This document shows positions 25,112 through 34,536 of a DNA stretch of 64,000 nt, piece after piece (the first letter of the stretch is position 1; every line of letters starts with the position of its first letter). The notes under the pieces were generated by a model that saw only the letters and a program-made list of their open reading frames with translations, had not been told where the DNA came from and did not search any database. The position numbers and the translations under genes were made by a program. Source of the stretch: Paenibacillus sp. EZ-K15 (lineage in GTDB: Bacteria > Bacillota > Bacilli > Paenibacillales > Paenibacillaceae); the NCBI RefSeq assembly GCF_002573715.1, contig NZ_PDHM01000022.1, positions 174,425 to 238,424 of the forward strand, read 5' to 3'.

Positions 25112-25726
25112 ATGAGAAGAGACGAATTTGCGATGGAGGATCAACAAGAGATCGAGGATTTCCTCAGCGGCATGAGCTTTGGTTTCCTTGGAACAGCCGA
25201 TGAAGACGGTATCCCGCGTGTAACGCCCTTGAACTTTGCCTATGTTAACGGAGCGTTCTATTTTCACGGCAGCCGGATGGGTGAAAAAATGGATCATCTA
25301 CGCCGGACGCCCGCCGTGTGCTTTACCATAGCTGATGAGTATGCACTGATCCCTTCCTATTTCTCTGATCCGGAGATGGCCTGCCCGGCTACGGCCTACT
25401 TCAAAAGCGTAACAGCGATCGGTGAGGTGGTGATCGTGGATGATCTGGAGGAAAAGGCTCTTGCGATGGAGGCACTGATGACAAAACTGCAGCCTGAAGG
25501 CGGATACCGCGCCATTGACGCGAATGACCGGGCTTATATCCCCAGACTGAAAGGGGTAGCGGTCATCAAACTCGCTCCGCAGCGAATGAGCGCCAAGTTC
25601 AAATTCGGCCAGAACCTGAAGCAGGATTCGCTTCAGGCCGTAGTCGAAGGGCTTGAGTGCCGCGGCAAAGAGCGGGATGAAGAAACCGCCGGACTGATAT
25701 GCAAGTATCACCCTGGACCGCGTTAA
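25112..25726 (+). CDS. Pyridoxamine 5'-phosphate oxidase-related flavin protein
   Basis: 204 residues. The split-barrel core shows GTADEDGIPRVTPLNFAYVN, GAFYFHGSRMGEKMDHLRRT and the later ATAYFKSVTAIGEVVIVDD, typical of the NimA/PNPOx-like family that binds FMN (or F420/heme) and often acts on small quinones or nitro compounds. It is divergent from a PLP-sensing MocR regulator, so a link to vitamin B6 metabolism or aminotransferase inhibitors is possible. Exact reaction unknown. Confidence 0.85.
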   Translation: MRRDEFAMEDQQEIEDFLSGMSFGFLGTADEDGIPRVTPLNFAYVNGAFYFHGSRMGEKMDHLRRTPAVCFTIADEYALIPSYFSDPEMACPATAYFKSVTAIGEVVIVDDLEEKALAMEALMTKLQPEGGYRAIDANDRAYIPRLKGVAVIKLAPQRMSAKFKFGQNLKQDSLQAVVEGLECRGKERDEETAGLICKYHPGPR

Positions 25727-25851
25727 AGCATTACAATTATCCGTGACGGTTACTGGGCTAAGTGGTATAATGTTAGGCAATGAAAACGTAAAGGCAACTT
25801 GTCACCTACACTTACCTTAACCAAAAGTATTCGGAAGGAAGGAATCAGTTC

Positions 25852-27150
25852 ATGAACCCATTGGTTGGTCAATTGAATGGAAAAATGCAAGCCGGCAACC
25901 CGCATGTGTACGACATGCTCTCCACACTCGGCAAAGAAATCTACTTCCCGAAAGAAGGCATTCTGAGCCAATCTGCGGAAGCGACGAGCCATGCGAAAAA
26001 ATATAACGCTACGATCGGTATTGCAACCGAAGGCGGAATCCCGATGCATCTGGGCGTCATCCAGGACAAACTTTCGGCTTACCAGCCGAAGGATCTATAC
26101 CCGTATGCCCCTCCAGCAGGCAAGCCGGAGCTGCGCTCCGTATGGCGAAACAAGATGCTTCAGGAGAACCCTTCGCTCGAAGGCAAGAGCTTCAGCAATC
26201 CCATTGTCACGAATGCGCTGACGCATGGTCTTAGCATCGTAGCCGACTTGTTCGTGGATGAAGGGGACGCCGTCATTTATCCCGATAAGAACTGGGAGAA
26301 TTACGAGCTGACATTCGGCATTCGCCGCCATGGCATTCATGTAACCTATCCTCTCTTTACGGACGATATGAAATTTAACGCCGAAGGACTTCGTCAGGCT
26401 CTGCTCAGCCAGAAGGATAAAGGCAAAGCGGTCGTTCTGCTGAACTTCCCGAACAACCCGACGGGTTATACGCCTGGTGCTCAGGAAGGGGCCGCCATCG
26501 TGTCCGCGATCCAGGAAGCCGCCGAAGCCGGCATGAATATTGTCGTCGTTACGGATGATGCGTATTTTGGATTGTTCTTTGAAGATTCGCTGAAGGAATC
26601 GCTCTTCGGACGTCTGGCAGGCCTTCACCCTCGCGTGCTTCCTGTGAAGGTCGACGGTGCGACCAAGGAAGAATTCGTATGGGGATTCCGTGTCGGCTTT
26701 ATCACGTATGCGGCAGAAGATAAAGACGTGCTGGAAGCACTGGAGCAGAAGACGCTCGGCATTATCCGGGCAACGATATCCAGCGCCTCCCACCCTTCGC
26801 AAACCTTTGTTCTGGAGGCGCTGAAGGCGCCGGAATTCCACGAACAGAAGGAAGAGAAATTCGTCATCATGAAAGGTCGCGCGAACAAAGTGAAATCCAT
26901 TCTCGACAGCGGCAAATACGGTGATGCATGGGAATACTATCCGTTCAACTCCGGCTACTTCATGTGCCTAAAGCTGAACACGGTAAACGCCGAAGAGCTC
27001 CGTTCCCATCTCATCCATGAGTATGGCGTAGGAACCATCGCCTTAGGCGAGCATGATCTCCGGATTGCCTTCTCTTGTATTGATGAGGAGTATTTGGAGG
27101 ATCTGTTCGATCTGGTCTATAAAGGAATTCAAGACCTGCAGAAGGCTTGA
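25852..27150 (+). CDS. PLP-dependent class I/II aminotransferase
   Basis: 432 residues, ATG after GGAAGGAAGGAATC. Fold-type I features: NALTHGLSIVADLF, NFPNNPTG (about residue 200), the DDAYFG motif, and KVDGATKEEFVWGFRVGF with the probable PLP lysine in TKEEF and the phosphate-binding Arg in GFRVGF. The subfamily resembles aromatic or branched-chain transaminases found alone in Bacilli. Monocistronic with its own terminator. Confidence 0.88.
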   Translation: MNPLVGQLNGKMQAGNPHVYDMLSTLGKEIYFPKEGILSQSAEATSHAKKYNATIGIATEGGIPMHLGVIQDKLSAYQPKDLYPYAPPAGKPELRSVWRNKMLQENPSLEGKSFSNPIVTNALTHGLSIVADLFVDEGDAVIYPDKNWENYELTFGIRRHGIHVTYPLFTDDMKFNAEGLRQALLSQKDKGKAVVLLNFPNNPTGYTPGAQEGAAIVSAIQEAAEAGMNIVVVTDDAYFGLFFEDSLKESLFGRLAGLHPRVLPVKVDGATKEEFVWGFRVGFITYAAEDKDVLEALEQKTLGIIRATISSASHPSQTFVLEALKAPEFHEQKEEKFVIMKGRANKVKSILDSGKYGDAWEYYPFNSGYFMCLKLNTVNAEELRSHLIHEYGVGTIALGEHDLRIAFSCIDEEYLEDLFDLVYKGIQDLQKA

Positions 27151-27187
27151 TGAGCCACTGTATCTGAAGATATAACCGTTCCAAGCA

Positions 27188-27229
27188 TAATAAAGACCGG
27201 GGAGAATCATCCCTGGTCTTTATTTTTTT
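27188..27229 (+). terminator. Terminator of the aminotransferase gene
   Basis: AATAAAGACCgGGGA-gaatca-TCCCtGGTCTTTATT followed by TTTTTT. Confidence 0.9.
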
Positions 27230-27276
27230 CTTCTGTCACAAATAAACGCTCGCCCATACACATAGACGATTAGCTA

Positions 27277-27285
27277 CATACAATA
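27277..27285 (+). promoter_or_regulatory. Possible sporulation (mother-cell) -10 element
   Basis: CATACAATA, 40 bp upstream of the YjcZ gene, fits the sigma-E (CATACANT) and sigma-K (CATANNNTA) -10 patterns; the -35 spacing is not ideal. Confidence 0.35.
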
Positions 27286-27324
27286 CCGTGTACTACAAAT
27301 CAACGAACTGAAAGGGGAATAAAC

Positions 27325-27447
27325 ATGGGTGCAGTTGAAGAAGTAAGACACGGCGGATACGGCGGATACGGCGGTGGATACGGAGTTGGAGCAATCCTGG
27401 TTCTCTTTATCCTGCTCGTTATCATCACTCGTTCTTTCTGGGTGTAA
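27325..27447 (+). CDS. YjcZ-family sporulation protein
   Basis: 40 residues: MGAVEEVRHG, then a Gly/Tyr repeat (GYGGYGGGYG), then one hydrophobic helix VGAILVLFILLVII ending in TRSFWV. This Gly/Tyr-rich head plus single membrane helix is the YjcZ/YtkL family of tiny spore-associated proteins. ATG 27325 has AAAGGGG upstream. Confidence 0.88.
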   Translation: MGAVEEVRHGGYGGYGGGYGVGAILVLFILLVIITRSFWV

Positions 27448-27470
27448 TGACAACTAGATAACAGCCGAAC

Positions 27471-27510
27471 AGAAATCGCAGGTAGCCACACACCACGCAC
27501 TGCGATTTCT
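27471..27510 (+). terminator. Hairpin after the YjcZ gene
   Basis: AGAAATCGCAG ... CTGCGATTTCT, 11-bp perfect stem, no strong T-run. A second perfect stem, GGCCGGGACG-ctaa-CGTCCCGGCC at 27547-27570, lies between the convergent genes. Confidence 0.6.
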
Positions 27511-27579
27511 GCAAACGGAGTATCCCATACTATAATGACAATAGAAGGCCGGGACGCTAACGTCCCGGCCTCTTCCCAT

Positions 27580-28800
27580 TTATTCGTCGTCATCGTCTTC
27601 ACGCCGGCTCTTCCGAGCAGAAGCGCTTCGGAACAGAAATACAAGCACGATACCTGCAGCCAGCGTACCCAATATACGCCCGGGGGCACTAAGGATGCCC
27701 GGAATGAGCGGGAGCCACAGCAGGACAGCCCAGAACAGCTGCACCTGGAAGATGAGCTTCCCTTCATTGTCGCGGCGCGTTCCTTCCGGAAGCGGGTAGA
27801 CATGCAGCCAGAACGATTCCGGATGAAGCTTTCGCAGTGCAGACAGTTGAAGTCCGATGATCATCAGGCTGATCAAATAGACAATCGCCGATACCAGACT
27901 CTCCCGGGTTGCCCACACAAGAAAGGCACCCAGCAGTCCGACCCGAATCAGTATACCCAGAATATCACTGCGTGTCAGGCTCTTAATGAGAAGAAATCGA
28001 TAGGCGCTTTCCTTCTTCCACGCCAATCCCTTGCCCCATCCTGACAGCCATTTCCGCGCATGGACACGCTGCCCGCGCTGAGGCACATTCACGAACCAGC
28101 TCAGCACCATCATCACCCGGCTCGCCTGTCTCTCATCGACGGCGATTAATCGCTCCCAAGCGACCAAATGCTTGACGGGGACTGACAAGGCGGCAACATA
28201 CGTAAGGCCGAGCAGAGCCATAAATAGGAGGGCACGGCCCGGTGGATGCCATAACCAGGCGGCTAAGCTCAGCGCCGGAACGATCCAGCGGAGTGCCCGG
28301 TAGGCTGCTGCCGCGTTCCTTGACACCATAAGCTGCTCCTTCCAGCTCCCATAGCTGGACAGCAGTTTAAACAGCGTCAGAACAACAAACGTAGCGAGCA
28401 GCGGTTTTGGCGAAACATCGCTGCGTATGTATAGTGGCCATAGAATTAACATCACCAGTCCTAAACCGATGATTTTATAAATGACGCCGCTGAACCACGC
28501 TTTACTGAAGTATTCCTTCATCCGGGATTCCTGCGGAATGAGGAACACCGTATCCGCCGAACGCAGATACGTGCGAATACTGCTGTTGATCATGAGGGGC
28601 ACAAGGATAATCATCACGATCCAGCGAATCGGCAGATCTGGCGGAACTTGCTGCAGTAGTGCGGTGTACCAGGCAGCGAATGCAATCAGCACGAACAGAA
28701 ATACGACGGCTACTCCGCTCTGTATGACATAACCCAGATAGGGGAAAATTTCACCCCAGAACTGCCCGCGTCGTTTGACATACAGCTCACGCAGATTCAT
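27580..28800 (-). CDS. ecsB: ABC transporter permease EcsB
   Basis: 406 residues, about six to eight membrane helices; EcsB-like blocks include MNLRELYVKRRGQFWGEIFP at the start and VSRNAAAAYRALRWIVPAL. The C-terminus ends in an acidic DDDDE. EcsAB is needed in Bacillus for intramembrane protease RasP activity, secretion and competence. Overlaps ecsA by ATGA. Confidence 0.92.
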   Translation of the reverse strand: MNLRELYVKRRGQFWGEIFPYLGYVIQSGVAVVFLFVLIAFAAWYTALLQQVPPDLPIRWIVMIILVPLMINSSIRTYLRSADTVFLIPQESRMKEYFSKAWFSGVIYKIIGLGLVMLILWPLYIRSDVSPKPLLATFVVLTLFKLLSSYGSWKEQLMVSRNAAAAYRALRWIVPALSLAAWLWHPPGRALLFMALLGLTYVAALSVPVKHLVAWERLIAVDERQASRVMMVLSWFVNVPQRGQRVHARKWLSGWGKGLAWKKESAYRFLLIKSLTRSDILGILIRVGLLGAFLVWATRESLVSAIVYLISLMIIGLQLSALRKLHPESFWLHVYPLPEGTRRDNEGKLIFQVQLFWAVLLWLPLIPGILSAPGRILGTLAAGIVLVFLFRSASARKSRREDDDDE

Positions 28801-29549
28801 TCGCCGTTACCGTCCTGAATCAGCACATTAAACAGCTCCTCCAGCGACATGCCGGGTCTTCCGGCTTGATCCTGAATTTCCTTCAGCGTCCCCTGAGCAA
28901 TGATGCTGCCGCGGTGCAGCACAATGAACCGGTCGCAATAATTCTCAATCGTGGAGAGAATATGGGAGCTCAGCAAGACCGAAGCGCCGGACGCCTTCAG
29001 CTCCAGCATGAAGTCAAGCAGCGAACGTATCCCGAGCGGATCAAGCCCAAGAAAGGGCTCGTCAATAATGTACAGCGACGGTCTGGCTACGAACGCGCAC
29101 ATGATCATCACTTTTTGGCGCATACCCTTGGATAAATGCGTGGACAGGCTGTCCATCTTCTCTTCCATACGGAACATCTTCGCCAGCTGCTCCGAACGCT
29201 CCTCATAATCTTCATGGGATACGCCATAGGAACGTGCCGTAAATTCCAGATGCTCGCGTACCGTCATCTCCTCATACAGCAGCGGAGATTCAGGAACAAA
29301 CGCCAAGGCGCCGTGATAAGCTTCCGAATGCTCTGTGCGGCTCTTCCCTTGAACCTGAATACTCCCTTTTTGCGGATTCATCAGCCCGAGAATATGCTTC
29401 ATCGTGGTACTCTTGCCCGCGCCGTTCAGGCCGATCAAACCTACCATCTCACCCGGTTCAACCTGAAAGGTTACGTCGTGCAGAACCGGTCGGTTCATGC
29501 TATACCCGCCGCTTAATCCTTGAACAGACAATACTGGCTGTTCACTCAT
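28797..29549 (-). CDS. ecsA: ABC transporter ATPase EcsA
   Basis: 250 residues. Walker A GLNGAGKSTTMK, signature LSKGMRQKVMIMCAF, Walker B LYIIDEPFLGLDP, switch His LLSSHIL. First gene of ecsAB. Confidence 0.93.
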   Translation of the reverse strand: MSEQPVLSVQGLSGGYSMNRPVLHDVTFQVEPGEMVGLIGLNGAGKSTTMKHILGLMNPQKGSIQVQGKSRTEHSEAYHGALAFVPESPLLYEEMTVREHLEFTARSYGVSHEDYEERSEQLAKMFRMEEKMDSLSTHLSKGMRQKVMIMCAFVARPSLYIIDEPFLGLDPLGIRSLLDFMLELKASGASVLLSSHILSTIENYCDRFIVLHRGSIIAQGTLKEIQDQAGRPGMSLEELFNVLIQDGNGE

Positions 29550-29667
29550 TATCGATCACCTCTTATTCTGAAAAGTCCGGTCCCTATGGATGTCGACCAC
29601 ATCCGTTGAATCGGACCCGAAAACAACATTCCGGTTGCAAGCTCCGCGTTGATGGAGCTTACAGTCA

Positions 29668-31014
29668 TTAGCTCCGTGGAGGCTTGTTCTTCAACCATTT
29701 CGGAGCGCCCTTGTTCTTGCGGTCCCGCTCCCTTTCACTCTGACGCTGACCCGATGCCTTTCCGCTTCCCGCCTTTCCATTGGCGCTGGTGGAAGCAGGC
29801 TTTCGGGCTGGTTTCTCTTTACGGGCAGTATCTCCGGCTGACCCACGTGGACCATGCCCTCGATCGGTTGGTGTTGAACGCGGGGCTCTTACCTTGCCGC
29901 CATAAAGGGCGCGTTCTTCGATCGATATGCCCAGCTCGCGATTGAACTTGCGCATGATGAACGTCTGACGGTCCGTTACGAGCGTTATCGCCATGCCGCT
30001 CCGCCCCATGCGTCCAGTACGTCCTGCGCGGTGTGTATAATGCTCGGCATCAATAGGAGGATCGTAATTGATCACCATGCCGAGTCCTTCGATATCAAGT
30101 CCGCGGGCAGCGACATCGCTAGCGACCAAGAGCTTGGTACGCCCTTCTCTAAACGCATTCAGAACCCGGCTTCTAGTCATCTTGTCGGCATCACCATAGA
30201 TGGCAGCCGCATTTAAGCCGAGGTAGTTCAACTTCGCTTCAACCTCTGCCAAATTCTCGGTGACATTGACGAAGACAATCGCACGGTCTGGATTGTAATG
30301 CCGGACCACGCGGCGCAGCATGTCCAACTTGTCACGCTCTTCCGTCACAAAATAATAATGCTCCAGCGCGGACGGCGTCCGCTGCTCCGGATCAATCCCG
30401 ATTTCCACCGGCTGATCCATCTCCTTCTTAACGAGCTCTGCCGTTTCCGGACTTACCGTGGCAGATAAGAACACCAATTGACGGTCACGTAATGCACTGC
30501 GCAGAATGCGATCCACATCGCCGGCGCCGCCCAGATTAAACACTTGATCCACCTCGTCCACTACGATCGTAGTCACTTGGTGCATTTTCAGTTTCCGGAT
30601 TTCGATTAGTTCCCGCACACGTCCCGGTGTCCCTACAATTAGCTGCGGATGCAGCTTAAGCTTCTCAATCTGACGCTTGGCTGCGGCACCGCCGATAAGA
30701 CCAAGCACACCGATTCCGCGGGCTTCCCCGTAACGCTCGCTCTCTCTCACAATCTGAACAGCAAGCTCTTGGGTCGGAGCAAGAATCAATTTCTGGGCTC
30801 CCTTGATCTCAGGATCGATCCCCTGAAGCACAGGCAACAAATAAGCAAGCGTCTTTCCTGTGCCTGTCTGTGAAGTCGCGAGCACGTCCTTGCCTTCGAG
30901 TATGCGCGGTATAGCCTCAGCCTGAACGGGAGAAGGCGTGACAATGCCAAACTCCGTTAATCTGGAGGACAAATCCTCGGCTATTCCTAATGTATGAAAT
31001 GTAGTTGCAGTCAT
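29668..31014 (-). CDS. DEAD-box RNA helicase (CshB/YfmL-like)
   Basis: 448 residues. Q motif TPSPVQAEAIP, motif I TSQTGTGKT, Ia PTQELAVQ, motif II reads DEVD rather than DEAD, motif III SAT, then VFVNVT, ARGLDI and HRAGRTGRMGRSG. The tail from about 375 is Lys/Arg/Ser-rich, probably binding RNA. DEVD is found in some YfmL-type helicases. It unwinds RNA in ribosome assembly or cold adaptation. Monocistronic. Confidence 0.92.
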   Translation of the reverse strand: MTATTFHTLGIAEDLSSRLTEFGIVTPSPVQAEAIPRILEGKDVLATSQTGTGKTLAYLLPVLQGIDPEIKGAQKLILAPTQELAVQIVRESERYGEARGIGVLGLIGGAAAKRQIEKLKLHPQLIVGTPGRVRELIEIRKLKMHQVTTIVVDEVDQVFNLGGAGDVDRILRSALRDRQLVFLSATVSPETAELVKKEMDQPVEIGIDPEQRTPSALEHYYFVTEERDKLDMLRRVVRHYNPDRAIVFVNVTENLAEVEAKLNYLGLNAAAIYGDADKMTRSRVLNAFREGRTKLLVASDVAARGLDIEGLGMVINYDPPIDAEHYTHRAGRTGRMGRSGMAITLVTDRQTFIMRKFNRELGISIEERALYGGKVRAPRSTPTDRGHGPRGSAGDTARKEKPARKPASTSANGKAGSGKASGQRQSERERDRKNKGAPKWLKNKPPRS

Positions 31015-31270
31015 ATGTTAGTCCATCCTTTTTTTAGATATCAGAAGTCTATCATTCCAAAGCGCGTCTGCCTGATATCGCTAGAAAAACCTTCCGATAC
31101 ATGTGGTTTGTTTACTTTAATAGTGGTGGTAGCAGGCGTGTTTCCTAATAAGTGTTATTCGCTCTTTTTCATTATATGCCAAAACAGGAGTCCTCACCAA
31201 ATCAACATCCTAAACGGCAGTGAACAGCACATCATACATGGTCATACGAATAGGCTTGATCACCCATCTG
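31015..31270. other. Intergenic region
   Basis: Holds the promoter of the helicase gene on the minus strand. No gene, clear terminator or RNA structure seen. Confidence 0.4.
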
Positions 31271-32158
31271 TTAAGGCAAAAGAGAAAGAAACGACTTGGC
31301 GGCAGCAGATAGCGGAATACCTCGAAGCGTTGCAATTCCTATGCTGCGCTCGGGAATTGGCGGATGGAGCGGCACCTCGATCAGCTGACCTGCTTGCAAT
31401 TCCTCGTTAGCATAGTCGCGAATGACAAAAGCCAAGCCAAAGCCGCTCCGGGCAAACTGTACCAGCAGCTCAATGCTGCCAAGCTCGAACTCGGGTTTTA
31501 GCGTTACTCCCTGCAGCTCGGCATATTGATCGACATAGTTTCTTGTGCTCCCGCCCCTCTCCAGCATAAGCAGCGGGTAGTTCCCGAGATCGCGAAGGGA
31601 CAATGGGTGTTGTAACTTGGCCCGCTCCGTAAATGATTTACCGGCAACTAAACAATCATGGATCGGGGAACTCGCGCGAAAATCGATTTGTTTATCGGAG
31701 GCCGGTAAATGAACGATGCCAAAATCAATCTTCCCATCCTTGAGTAGGGACAACGTTTCCGGAGTTGTGCGGTTAGTAATGCGGATGCGAATATCCGGAT
31801 AGGCGGCGTGGAAATACTCCAAATGCGGCAGCAGGTAATACTTGCACAGCGTATCGCTTGCTCCGATATTGATTTCGCCGCTATGCAAATTATGCATGTC
31901 CGCAATCGCCTTCTCGCCGATCTCGATAAAACTGAAGGCCTGCTCAATATAGCGAAACAGCACATCACCCTCCGACGTGAGTTTAACCCCCCTGGTTGTC
32001 CGGAAGAACAGCGGCCCTCCGATCGTTCCCTCCAAATGCTTAATGGTATGGCTGACGGCCGGCTGGGTGATATGCAGATGCTCCGCTGCCTTCGATAAAC
32101 TGCCGAGCCGGGCAGTCCAATAAAAGACACGATACCACTCCATATTGATTTCCATCAT
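31271..32158 (-). CDS. LysR-family regulator, divergent from the purA homologue
   Basis: 295 residues. N-terminal winged helix (YWTARLGSLSKAAEHLHITQ, PAVSHTIKHLEGTIG) and LysR substrate domain (INIGASDTLCKYYLLPHLEY). Resembles the CysL/CcpC-type LysR regulators. It shares a 208-bp promoter region with the purA homologue, which it may control; effector unknown. Confidence 0.9.
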   Translation of the reverse strand: MMEINMEWYRVFYWTARLGSLSKAAEHLHITQPAVSHTIKHLEGTIGGPLFFRTTRGVKLTSEGDVLFRYIEQAFSFIEIGEKAIADMHNLHSGEINIGASDTLCKYYLLPHLEYFHAAYPDIRIRITNRTTPETLSLLKDGKIDFGIVHLPASDKQIDFRASSPIHDCLVAGKSFTERAKLQHPLSLRDLGNYPLLMLERGGSTRNYVDQYAELQGVTLKPEFELGSIELLVQFARSGFGLAFVIRDYANEELQAGQLIEVPLHPPIPERSIGIATLRGIPLSAAAKSFLSLLP

Positions 32159-32366
32159 GATTACCTCGATTTTATCAAATGATAACGGGAACCTGTATTG
32201 AAAGATATAGCTAAAAAATTCATCCGTTACCCGTATTCTTCTCTACAGAATCGTATAACATAAATTAATCTAATGTCTACTATTACTAATATCAATTTTA
32301 TTTATAATGTTGTAACTCATATAATGAGCCCTGTAAAAGAAAAAGACCGTAGGAGGCGAACACGTT

Positions 32367-33647
32367 TTGACAGTCACAGCCATTGTAGGAGCCAATTGGG
32401 GAGATGAAGGCAAAGGAAAAATGACGGATGTTCTTGCGGCGCAATCGTCGTATGTCGTTCGATTTCAGGGAGGGAGCAATGCAGGGCACACCATTATTAA
32501 CGATTATGGGAAGTTTTCGCTGCATATGCTGCCATCGGGTGTATTCTATCCCAACGTAACGAATATCATTGGTCCGGGAACGGCTTTGGATATGGAGGTA
32601 TTGATCAAAGAGCTGCAGGAGCTGGAAGCAAGGAACGTTCCTGCCCCCAAGCTGTTTATATCGGAGCGCGCCCAAGTCGTGCTTCCTATTCATCGGCTGC
32701 TGGATGAACTGGAAGAAGAACGGCTAGGTGCCCGGGGATTCGGTTCTACGAAACGTGGGATCGCGCCATTCTATGCGGATAAATATGCCAAGCTGGGCAT
32801 CCAGGTCGCTGATCTGTTCCACCCTGAGCGACTTCGTGAACGGCTCGAGCAGATGCTCGCCATCAAGAACGTGCAGTTGCAGCATCTGTACGGGAGAGAT
32901 CCACTAAGCGTTGATGAGATGGTCACGCAACTGCTGGAGTCCTTTCAGTTCCTGTCTTCGTATATCGAGGATACGACCACGCTGCTGCAGCAAGCGTATA
33001 TAAAAGGCGACCCCATCCTCGTGGAGGGCCAATTAGGAGCACTGCGCGACCCGGATCACGGGATCTACCCGTTCTCGACCTCCTCCTCCACGCTGGCAGG
33101 CTATGCACCGGTCGGAGCAGGACTGCCGCCGTACGCCATCAGCCAAGTCATTGCCGTTGTTAAGGCTTATTCAAGCTGTGTCGGCGCTGGCCCCTTCGTG
33201 ACCGAACTGCATGGGGATGAAGCGGATGAACTCCGCCGCCGCGGCGGCGATGCAGGCGAATACGGGGCAACAACCGGCCGGCCAAGACGAATGGGATGGT
33301 TCGATACGGTAGCTACCCGTTACGGCTGTATGGTGCAGGGAGCTACCGAAGCCGTTCTCACCAACCTTGATGTCCTGGGGTATCTGGATGACATCCCCGT
33401 ATGCGTTGGTTACGAATTAGAGGATGGAAGCATCATTGACCATTTTCCGGTAACGGCCGATCTGCAGTCTGCGAAGCCTGTTCTGAGAACGCTGAAGGGC
33501 TGGAAATGTGACCTGTCGCATATCCGATCCTATGAAGAGCTCCCGGAAGCCGCGCAGCAATATGTGCAGTTCATTGAATCATCCATTGGCGTTCCCATCA
33601 AGACGATCTCCGTCGGCCCGAGACGGGATCAGATTATGATGAGATAA
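32367..33647 (+). CDS. purA: Adenylosuccinate synthetase homologue
   Basis: 426 residues from a TTG start (AGGAGG 10 bp upstream). Catalytic features present: GANWGDEGKGK (GTP loop and Asp base), GGSNAGHTI (catalytic His), DHGIYPF, TTGRPRRMGWFD, and the C-terminal GPRRDQ. Blocks normally nearly invariant are altered (EGQLGALRDPDHG instead of EGAQG...DIDHG). It probably makes adenylosuccinate from IMP and aspartate. The divergence, TTG start and divergent LysR gene suggest a second, regulated copy rather than the main purA. Confidence 0.85.
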   Translation: MTVTAIVGANWGDEGKGKMTDVLAAQSSYVVRFQGGSNAGHTIINDYGKFSLHMLPSGVFYPNVTNIIGPGTALDMEVLIKELQELEARNVPAPKLFISERAQVVLPIHRLLDELEEERLGARGFGSTKRGIAPFYADKYAKLGIQVADLFHPERLRERLEQMLAIKNVQLQHLYGRDPLSVDEMVTQLLESFQFLSSYIEDTTTLLQQAYIKGDPILVEGQLGALRDPDHGIYPFSTSSSTLAGYAPVGAGLPPYAISQVIAVVKAYSSCVGAGPFVTELHGDEADELRRRGGDAGEYGATTGRPRRMGWFDTVATRYGCMVQGATEAVLTNLDVLGYLDDIPVCVGYELEDGSIIDHFPVTADLQSAKPVLRTLKGWKCDLSHIRSYEELPEAAQQYVQFIESSIGVPIKTISVGPRRDQIMMR

Positions 33648-34389
33648 CCGGGTGACGACGGCTTGCTTTCACTTGATTTACGAAGCTTTCCAGAATCCGC
33701 CGGACACCATGGGGATCACTCAGCATTGGCAAATGGCCAGTGCTGAGGCTTTCCACCCCATCCGCAGACAAATTGGCTATCATGCTTTCCTGCATGGATA
33801 ATCCGAACTCTTTGTCTTGGATGAGCTTCACGTAAAGCTTTGGCACATCGGGAATAGACGCTTGAACGCGATCCGTATAGACTCTGCGAGCTTCCGGAAC
33901 AAACTCCGCTACGATTCGGGAGGCCTGATCCTCCGGCAGATCACTGCACAGCCCAGTACGGATTGCGGATTCGGGCGGCTTCGTGCCAGCCGTTTTTAAA
34001 ATGATCGGCATGATGATCCTCTGGGGAAACGGAAGCGCCGAAACAAACGAACCGCCGCGCTTAGGAATGGCCGCACCGATGGCAATAAACCCGGCAACAC
34101 GGCCTGTGAACCGGGATGCCAGTTCGATAGCCAAAACCCCGCCCAGGGAATGCGCAACAATGACAAACTTGTTCGTCCCCCACGTTCTCACCTGCTCCGC
34201 CATATAGTTTACGTAATCCTCCAGCGCCAAATGATGTCCGGATATCTCAGCCCCATCCCGCAATGGGTAATCCACTTTCAAACACGGATGACCCAGCCCT
34301 TTCACAACGAAATCCCATACTCCTCCGTTCAATCCTGCTCCATGAATAAAAACAAATCCCAGCTCTTCTTTAAACCTATCTTGTTTCAT
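33634..34389 (-). CDS. Alpha/beta hydrolase
   Basis: 251 residues. The oxyanion loop FIHGAGLNGG, nucleophile elbow AHSLGG (Ser about residue 92), and late His (TGHLPMLSDP). Fits small soluble esterases. Its 3' end overlaps the end of the purA homologue by 14 bp on the opposite strand. Divergent from a WYL-type regulator, which may control it. Confidence 0.87.
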   Translation of the reverse strand: MKQDRFKEELGFVFIHGAGLNGGVWDFVVKGLGHPCLKVDYPLRDGAEISGHHLALEDYVNYMAEQVRTWGTNKFVIVAHSLGGVLAIELASRFTGRVAGFIAIGAAIPKRGGSFVSALPFPQRIIMPIILKTAGTKPPESAIRTGLCSDLPEDQASRIVAEFVPEARRVYTDRVQASIPDVPKLYVKLIQDKEFGLSMQESMIANLSADGVESLSTGHLPMLSDPHGVRRILESFVNQVKASRRHPVISS

Positions 34390-34472
34390 CCTATATTCTC
34401 CTCCCTTGATGGACCCTGTTCCAAGGATTCATCGTGAACCCTTGCTTCTTGAGAACATCTTATCCTTTAAAC

Positions 34473-34489
34473 AAGACAAATATTGTCTT
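34473..34489. promoter_or_regulatory. Palindromic operator AAGACAA-ATA-TTGTCTT
   Basis: Perfect 17-bp palindrome in the 147-bp gap between the divergent hydrolase and WYL regulator genes. The likely binding site of the adjacent regulator. Confidence 0.6.
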
Positions 34490-34536
34490 ATTTAGAGAAT
34501 AAGATAAAATAAATGATACGAGATGGAGGTAGTTCT

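Noticed and set aside
32367..33647. purA homologue considered as phage PurZ-type enzyme
   Set aside because: The catalytic Asp of the GDEGKGK loop is retained and no phage gene adjoins it; an ordinary PurA-family enzyme is the simpler reading.
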